NCBI GenBank assembly: GCA_012521035.1
Contig: JAAYND010000010.1
Coordinates: 1-18,735, forward strand
Length of the DNA: 18,735 nucleotides
Origin: Methanomicrobiales archaeon
GTDB lineage: Archaea; Halobacteriota; Methanomicrobia; Methanomicrobiales; Methanoculleaceae
Direction: 5' to 3'
In this document: positions 15,480 through 18,735 of the stretch, in pieces
Position numbering within the stretch: the first letter of the stretch is position 1
Layout of the letters: each line of letters begins with the position of its first letter
Position numbers and translations under genes: made by a program
Notes under the pieces: generated by a model
Database searches by the model: none
The model's input: only the letters and a program-made list of their open reading frames with translations
Told to the model about the DNA's origin: nothing

Positions 15480-15489
15480 CTTAATAATG
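15480..15489. promoter_or_regulatory. Shared TATA-like element between cobQ and nrdJ
   Basis: CTTAATAATG is the only AT-rich element in the 58-bp gap. TTAATAA (15481-15487) reads TTATTAA on the other strand, so it can serve both directions. Its centre is 27 bp before ATG 15511 of nrdJ, implying a leaderless mRNA, and 32 bp before ATG 15452 of cobQ, implying a leader of a few bases. The gap is too short for a cobalamin riboswitch. Confidence 0.5.
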
Positions 15490-15510
15490 CCGGGGTTCCA
15501 TGATTGTTGT

Positions 15511-17157
15511 ATGGACCTCACCCCCGCCGCCCGTCTCCTTCTTGAGCGCCGCTACCTCCTCCCCGGTGAAGCGCCGGGTAACCTCTTTACCCGTGTCGCC
15601 GATCTCGTGGGCGGCCCGGAGCGGTCCCGCGAGTTCTTCTCGCTCATGTCAGACCTCCTCTTCCTCCCTAACTCCCCCACCCTGATGAACGCCGGCACCG
15701 CAGGCGGGCAGCTCTCGGCCTGTTTCGTCCTCCCGGTTGAGGACAACCTCAAAGGCATCTTTCGTAGCCTCGCCGACATGGCGCTCATCCACAAATCCGG
15801 GGGCGGGACGGGTTTTTCGTTCTCCCACATCCGTCCCCGGGGTGATGTCGTCAGCGGGACGATGGGCGCTGCGAGCGGTCCGGTCTCGTTCATGCGGGTC
15901 TTTGATGCAGCGACGGAGGCTGTAAGGCAGGGCGGCCGAAGGCGGGGGGCGAATATGGGGGTGCTTGCCGCCTCCCATCCCGATATCGAGGGGTTCGTCA
16001 CCGCCAAACAGGCCGGCAATCTCTCAAACTTCAACATATCGGTCGGCATCGACGCCGGGTTCTTCGAGTGCCTGGCGGCCGGGAGAGACTATGACCTCAT
16101 AAACCCCCGCGATGGCAGCATCTGGAAGAGTATCGACCCGGGCTCTCTCTGGCACCTCGCTGCCACGTCGGCCTGGGCATCCGGTGAACCGGGTATGCTC
16201 TTCTTTGACGAGATCAACCGGCGAACCACAACACCGCACCTCGGTCCCATCGAGGCGACCAACCCCTGTGGCGAACAACCCCTCTACCCCTACGAGAGCT
16301 GCAACCTCGGGAGCATCAACCTCGCCCGGTGCATCAGGAAGAACGAGATCGATTCTGACCTGCTCGCTACCATCGTCCGGTGCGGCATCGACTTCCTCGA
16401 TGCGGTCATCGATGTCAACCACTTTCCCCTCCCCGATATCCGGGAACGGACCCTTGTCACCCGAAAGATCGGTCTCGGTGTCATGGGATTTAGTGAGGCG
16501 CTCATACGCCTCGGCATACCGTACGAGTCCTCTGAGGCGCTCCGTCTCGCAGGAAGCCTTATGGGGAGCATCCAGGCCCTGGCCCGGGAGCGATCGGAGG
16601 AGCTCGGGAGCGAGAAGGGCTCGTTCCCGGCGATCGAGGGATCGGTCTTCTCCGGGGATATGCGCAACGCCACCGTCACCACCATCGCCCCCACGGGCTC
16701 GCTCCACCTCATAGCCGGGACGACGAGCGGCATCGAACCGGTCTTCTCCTTCGCCTATACCCGGACGATCGACGGACAGGAGGTCGATATCGTGAGCGAC
16801 CTCATCGGAGACCTCCTGCCCGAGACCGCCGGCGGGCGAGATGTTGCGGCGCACGTGCGCCGTCACGGGACGGTCGAAGGACTCCCTCTTCCGGACCATA
16901 CCCGGGAACTCTTCCGGACTGCCATCGAGATCGCACCCGAGCACCACGTGCGGATGCAGGCGGCGTTCCAGGAGCATGTGGATAACGCCGTCTCCAAGAC
17001 CGTAAACCTCCCGGAATCAAAAACCCCCGATGATATCTCCTGCGTCTTCTCTCTCGCCCATGACCTCGGGTGCAAGGGCATCACCGTCTACCGCAACCGG
17101 AGCAGGCCCGACCAGGTACTCTCCCGGGGATGCGATCTCTGCATTCTTGATGAATGA
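15511..17157 (+). CDS. nrdJ: Adenosylcobalamin-dependent (class II) ribonucleotide reductase
   Basis: A 548-residue reductase that makes deoxyribonucleotides using an adenosylcobalamin radical. Active-site residues are all seen: the redox pair Cys71 (QLSACFVLP) and Cys264 (ESCNLGSINL), the radical loop Asn251-Cys253-Glu255 in NPCGEQ, and the phosphate-binding TIAPTGSLHLIAGTTSG. A C-terminal CDLC (541-544) fits the swinging thiol pair that reloads the active site. It is compact: there is no N-terminal ATP-cone and no long C-terminal extension, and many class II enzymes exceed 640 residues. ATG 15511 is preferred over in-frame ATG 15487, which lies inside the TATA element. It faces cobQ, whose pathway supplies its coenzyme. 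Confidence 0.94.
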   Translation: MDLTPAARLLLERRYLLPGEAPGNLFTRVADLVGGPERSREFFSLMSDLLFLPNSPTLMNAGTAGGQLSACFVLPVEDNLKGIFRSLADMALIHKSGGGTGFSFSHIRPRGDVVSGTMGAASGPVSFMRVFDAATEAVRQGGRRRGANMGVLAASHPDIEGFVTAKQAGNLSNFNISVGIDAGFFECLAAGRDYDLINPRDGSIWKSIDPGSLWHLAATSAWASGEPGMLFFDEINRRTTTPHLGPIEATNPCGEQPLYPYESCNLGSINLARCIRKNEIDSDLLATIVRCGIDFLDAVIDVNHFPLPDIRERTLVTRKIGLGVMGFSEALIRLGIPYESSEALRLAGSLMGSIQALARERSEELGSEKGSFPAIEGSVFSGDMRNATVTTIAPTGSLHLIAGTTSGIEPVFSFAYTRTIDGQEVDIVSDLIGDLLPETAGGRDVAAHVRRHGTVEGLPLPDHTRELFRTAIEIAPEHHVRMQAAFQEHVDNAVSKTVNLPESKTPDDISCVFSLAHDLGCKGITVYRNRSRPDQVLSRGCDLCILDE

Positions 17158-17170
17158 CCATGCCAAATAA

Positions 17171-17176
17171 TATATA
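17171..17176 (+). promoter_or_regulatory. TATA box of the aIF1 gene
   Basis: TATATA, within AATAATATATAACG, is centred about 26 bp before ATG 17200. The transcript is probably leaderless, although AAAGGT at 17187-17192 could serve as a weak Shine-Dalgarno sequence if transcription begins earlier. Confidence 0.65.
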
Positions 17177-17199
17177 ACGAGAGCTGAAAGGTACATGCA

Positions 17200-17505
17200 A
17201 TGAACGGTGGGATATGTCCGACCTGCGGACTGCCAAAGGAATTATGTATCTGTGAAGAGGTTGCAAAGGAACAGCAGAGAATCAGCGTAAAGATAAACAG
17301 GCGGCGGTACGGAAAAGAGGTCACGGTCATCGAGGGGCTTGATCCCTACGATATCGATCTCGAGGACCTCTCAAAGTTCCTGAAAGGGAAGCTTGCCTGT
17401 GGCGGCACGGTCAAAGACTCTTCGATCGAGCTGCAGGGCAACCATCGCGAGCGGGTGAAGGAGTTGCTCGCCCAGAAAGGCTATAATATGGAAAATATCA
17501 GTTGA
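17200..17505 (+). CDS. Translation initiation factor aIF1 (SUI1 family)
   Basis: A 101-residue protein that binds the small ribosomal subunit and monitors start-codon selection. Residues 1-20 carry four cysteines (CPTCGLPKELCIC), a probable zinc knuckle common in archaeal members. Residues 28-97 are the SUI1 fold, with KEVTVIEGLDP, LSKFLKGKLACGGTVKD and ELQGNHRERVKELLAQKGY. Length and order are typical. The name YciH/SUI1 is sometimes applied to the same family. The start is fixed by the TATA box 26 bp upstream and by family length. It is monocistronic: a T6 tract follows 30 nt after the stop. Confidence 0.96.
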   Translation: MNGGICPTCGLPKELCICEEVAKEQQRISVKINRRRYGKEVTVIEGLDPYDIDLEDLSKFLKGKLACGGTVKDSSIELQGNHRERVKELLAQKGYNMENIS

Positions 17506-17535
17506 TCCCGGATAGATCATCAGGATCCCGATATC

Positions 17536-17541
17536 TTTTTT
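17536..17541 (+). terminator. T6 terminator after aIF1
   Basis: T6 lies 30 nt after the aIF1 stop, in GATATCTTTTTTCC. No strong stem precedes it. The short T run makes this only a moderate call. Confidence 0.45.
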
Positions 17542-17634
17542 CCTGTGGATGGTGATTATGAAGGAGCGGACGCTGCTGCCTGACAGACGCCATCCGGGGT
17601 AACCAGGTACCAAAAAAACTTCTGAGGTGTTATA

Positions 17635-17676
17635 ATGCGGGAAGGCTGGTTGCAGTCACTCCCGGGGAGTGGATGA
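17635..17676 (+). other. Possible 13-codon leader ORF before the RHH gene
   Basis: ATG 17635 is preceded, five bases upstream, by GAGGTG, a good match to the anti-Shine-Dalgarno end of archaeal 16S rRNA. The frame encodes MREGWLQSLPGSG and its TGA ends one base before the ATG of the RHH gene. It could couple translation to the next gene. Against it, TTATAA at 17630-17635 could instead be the TATA box, in which case this stretch is not transcribed. Confidence 0.3.
17657..17671 (+). promoter_or_regulatory. 15-bp inverted repeat, candidate RHH operator
   Basis: CACTCCC-G-GGGAGTG is a perfect inverted repeat with 7-bp arms, 6 bp before the RHH start codon. It contains the GGGGAG ribosome binding site of that gene. 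Ribbon-helix-helix dimers commonly bind short inverted repeats and repress their own genes, so autoregulation is plausible. Confidence 0.4.
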
Positions 17677-17677
17677 T

Positions 17678-18016
17678 ATGGTGATGAGGTGTTCGTTTAC
17701 GCTCGATTCTGATCTGCTTGATCAGATCGACCAGTTTGCCAGGGATAACGCGGTTGACCGGAATACAGCGATCCTCGAACTGATCGAGGCGGGTCTCACC
17801 TGCCAGAAGGATGGCAGGGTGCCGCCGGTGCGGCAACGGCGTTCGTTTGAAGAGCTGAACCAGATCCGGCAGGGGGTTGAGGATGTCAGGGAGATCCTCA
17901 CGGAACTCCGTAGCGAGGTCCGCCTGGTTCACCATACGATCGAGACCGACTGGATCAAGGGGGCGAACGGCGTTCCGTTCCAGACGAAGCACCCCTGGGA
18001 GTTCTGGCGGAAGTGA
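17678..18016 (+). CDS. Ribbon-helix-helix DNA-binding protein
   Basis: A 112-residue protein. Its first 45 residues look like a MetJ/Arc ribbon-helix-helix fold: an N-terminal strand (MVMRCSFTLDSDLLDQID), a helix (QFARDNAVDRNTAILELIEA) and a turn before GL. The rest is a basic linker, a coiled-coil-like helix (FEELNQIRQGVEDVREILTE) and a tail ending WEFWRK. It is most likely a dimeric transcription regulator; the C-terminal helix may aid oligomerisation. ATG 17678 has GGGGAG eight bases upstream; in-frame GTG 17669 falls within that site and is unlikely. No toxin partner follows, so an antitoxin role is not supported. The next gene is convergent. Confidence 0.8.
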   Translation: MVMRCSFTLDSDLLDQIDQFARDNAVDRNTAILELIEAGLTCQKDGRVPPVRQRRSFEELNQIRQGVEDVREILTELRSEVRLVHHTIETDWIKGANGVPFQTKHPWEFWRK

Positions 18017-18078
18017 TCTTCCCCGTATCTGCCCGATGTGCTGCTCCAGAGCCCGTACAGCGGTACATCCAGCCCGCT

Positions 18079-18345
18079 CTAACTGATGATGCTCATGATG
18101 CTCCGGAATCCCTCTCCCTGCAGATCATCGCAGACGATCATCTCGACCGCCTTCATATCGACGCCGGACGTGACCCGGCATCGGCTACAGTAGGCACGTG
18201 CCGGAGATGGGAGCTCCCTTCCTCCGACGACGACGAGGGCAGAATGGACACAGAACCCGCACCGGTCAACGGTGACGGCCTTATCCGGAGTGCACTGCAC
18301 CCGGCCGCCGATGACCGGGAGGCGACGGGAGTCGCGGTCACTCAT
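18079..18345 (-). CDS. Small cysteine-rich protein of unknown function
   Basis: An 88-residue protein that I do not recognise. ATG 18345 overlaps the stop of the YkgJ-family gene by 8 nt, with GAGG four bases upstream, so the two are translationally coupled. It contains Cys residues at the motifs QCTPDKAVTVDRCGFCVHS and YCSRC, a pattern suggesting one zinc or iron-sulfur site (CxxC pairs), then MKAVEMIVCDDL. There is no membrane segment. An open frame extends upstream to 18465, but that part overlaps the neighbour's coding sequence and looks like an artefact. Whether it works with the cysteine-cluster protein is inferred only from the overlap. Confidence 0.6.
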   Translation of the reverse strand: MSDRDSRRLPVIGGRVQCTPDKAVTVDRCGFCVHSALVVVGGRELPSPARAYCSRCRVTSGVDMKAVEMIVCDDLQGEGFRSIMSIIS

Positions 18346-18735
18346 AGGCCTCGACCCGGTAGCCGGCCCGGCCGAGGATCGCTGCGACCTCACCGCGCCA
18401 GGCGACGTCGCTATCGATCCCGAGCGGCAAAATCCCTTCTTCCCAGCACTGGCGCAGGCCGGCATCCTCGGTGACGAGGCTCCTCCTTCCCTTCACCTTC
18501 CCGGCCTCCCGCCCATTACCATCAAATATCCGCATGCTACAGCAGATGTAGGTCCGGCAGACGGAGGGGCGGCTGCCGTGGATGGTGCAGACATACTTTC
18601 CGGCTTCCTCCGGGTGGCTCCGCAGGAACGGGCACCAGGAGGGGTTCGCATCGCTCTCCGAAGTATCCCTGAAGATATCGAGGAACCGCTCCTCGACGGT
18701 TGCGCGGAACGTGCCGCCGACGATCCTCTGCCGGC
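18338..18735 (-). CDS. YkgJ-family cysteine cluster protein, 5' end cut by window edge
   Basis: The frame enters from the right edge, so the start is missing and about 131 residues are seen. It carries the metal-binding core of the CxxCxxCC family: WCPFL, then YVCTIHGSRPSVCRTYICC and SMRIFD. These cysteines are thought to bind an iron-sulfur cluster or zinc. An upstream cysteine pair that the family usually has would lie outside the window. The C-terminal part is charged and unremarkable, ending GYRVEAYE. An internal ATG at 18535 could be mistaken for the start, but the cysteine core lies upstream of it. The substrate is unknown. The next gene on this strand overlaps its stop by 8 nt. Confidence 0.8.
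   Translation of the reverse strand, partial: RQRIVGGTFRATVEERFLDIFRDTSESDANPSWCPFLRSHPEEAGKYVCTIHGSRPSVCRTYICCSMRIFDGNGREAGKVKGRRSLVTEDAGLRQCWEEGILPLGIDSDVAWRGEVAAILGRAGYRVEAYE

Noticed and set aside
15453..15510. Cobalamin riboswitch ahead of cobQ or nrdJ
   Set aside because: The whole gap is 58 bp, both genes appear to have little or no leader, and no B12-box-like sequence is seen.
16024..16977. A 317-codon frame antisense to nrdJ
   Set aside because: The sense strand carries all catalytic motifs of class II reductase; the antisense product is a composition artefact.
18013..18474. A 153-codon plus-strand frame near the right edge
   Set aside because: It is Arg/Pro-rich and antisense to the overlapping Cys-rich pair, which has a clear cysteine-cluster motif.

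Overview
The window looks like a stretch of chromosome from a GC-rich euryarchaeon, most likely a methanogen of the Methanomicrobiales (a Methanoculleus-like genome would fit). The evidence is the gene content: archaeal-type LeuS, an archaeal PIN-ATPase-KH protein, archaeal aIF1/SUI1, a PAC2 protein, DUF473- and DUF5611-like methanogen proteins, and an archaeal class III prepilin peptidase. Archaeal TATA boxes lie 25-28 bp ahead of several starts. The assignment rests on recalled family resemblance only.

Layout. 1-1341: a divergent pair, with a PAC2 gene and a cut DUF473-like gene on the minus strand and a DUF5611-like gene on the plus strand. 1342-2056: a terminator, GC-rich noncoding DNA and a small cysteine-rich DUF3795 gene. 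2057-7947: a four-gene minus-strand operon, in transcription order prepilin peptidase, hisI, PIN-ATPase-KH protein, leuS, ending in a T8 tract. 7948-8283: divergent control region. 8284-13250: a tightly overlapping plus-strand operon of an unrecognised protein, a type II/IV secretion ATPase and two T2SSF membrane proteins. This is the motor and platform of a type IV pilus-like (Tad/archaellum-related) machine, and the divergent operon supplies a matching prepilin peptidase. No pilin gene is visible.

13377-13979: an acylphosphatase domain joined to a coiled coil made of six 21-bp tandem repeats. 14016-17157: a divergent pair sharing one TATA-like element, cobyric acid synthase (cobalamin synthesis) and a compact adenosylcobalamin-dependent ribonucleotide reductase, so a coenzyme-making gene faces a coenzyme-using gene. 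The CobQ-type glutaminase domain has Ala where the catalytic Cys is expected. 17200-17505: aIF1/SUI1. 17635-18016: a ribbon-helix-helix regulator with a possible 13-residue leader ORF and a 15-bp inverted repeat in front. 18079-18735: minus-strand pair, a small Cys-rich protein and the 3' part of a YkgJ-family cysteine-cluster protein cut by the window edge.

No tRNA, rRNA, CRISPR array, insertion sequence or phage gene was found. Most genes are ordinary. The points most worth a second look are the Cys-to-Ala change in the cobyric acid synthase, the shared cobQ/nrdJ promoter, the acylphosphatase-repeat fusion, and the unrecognised first gene of the pilus operon.
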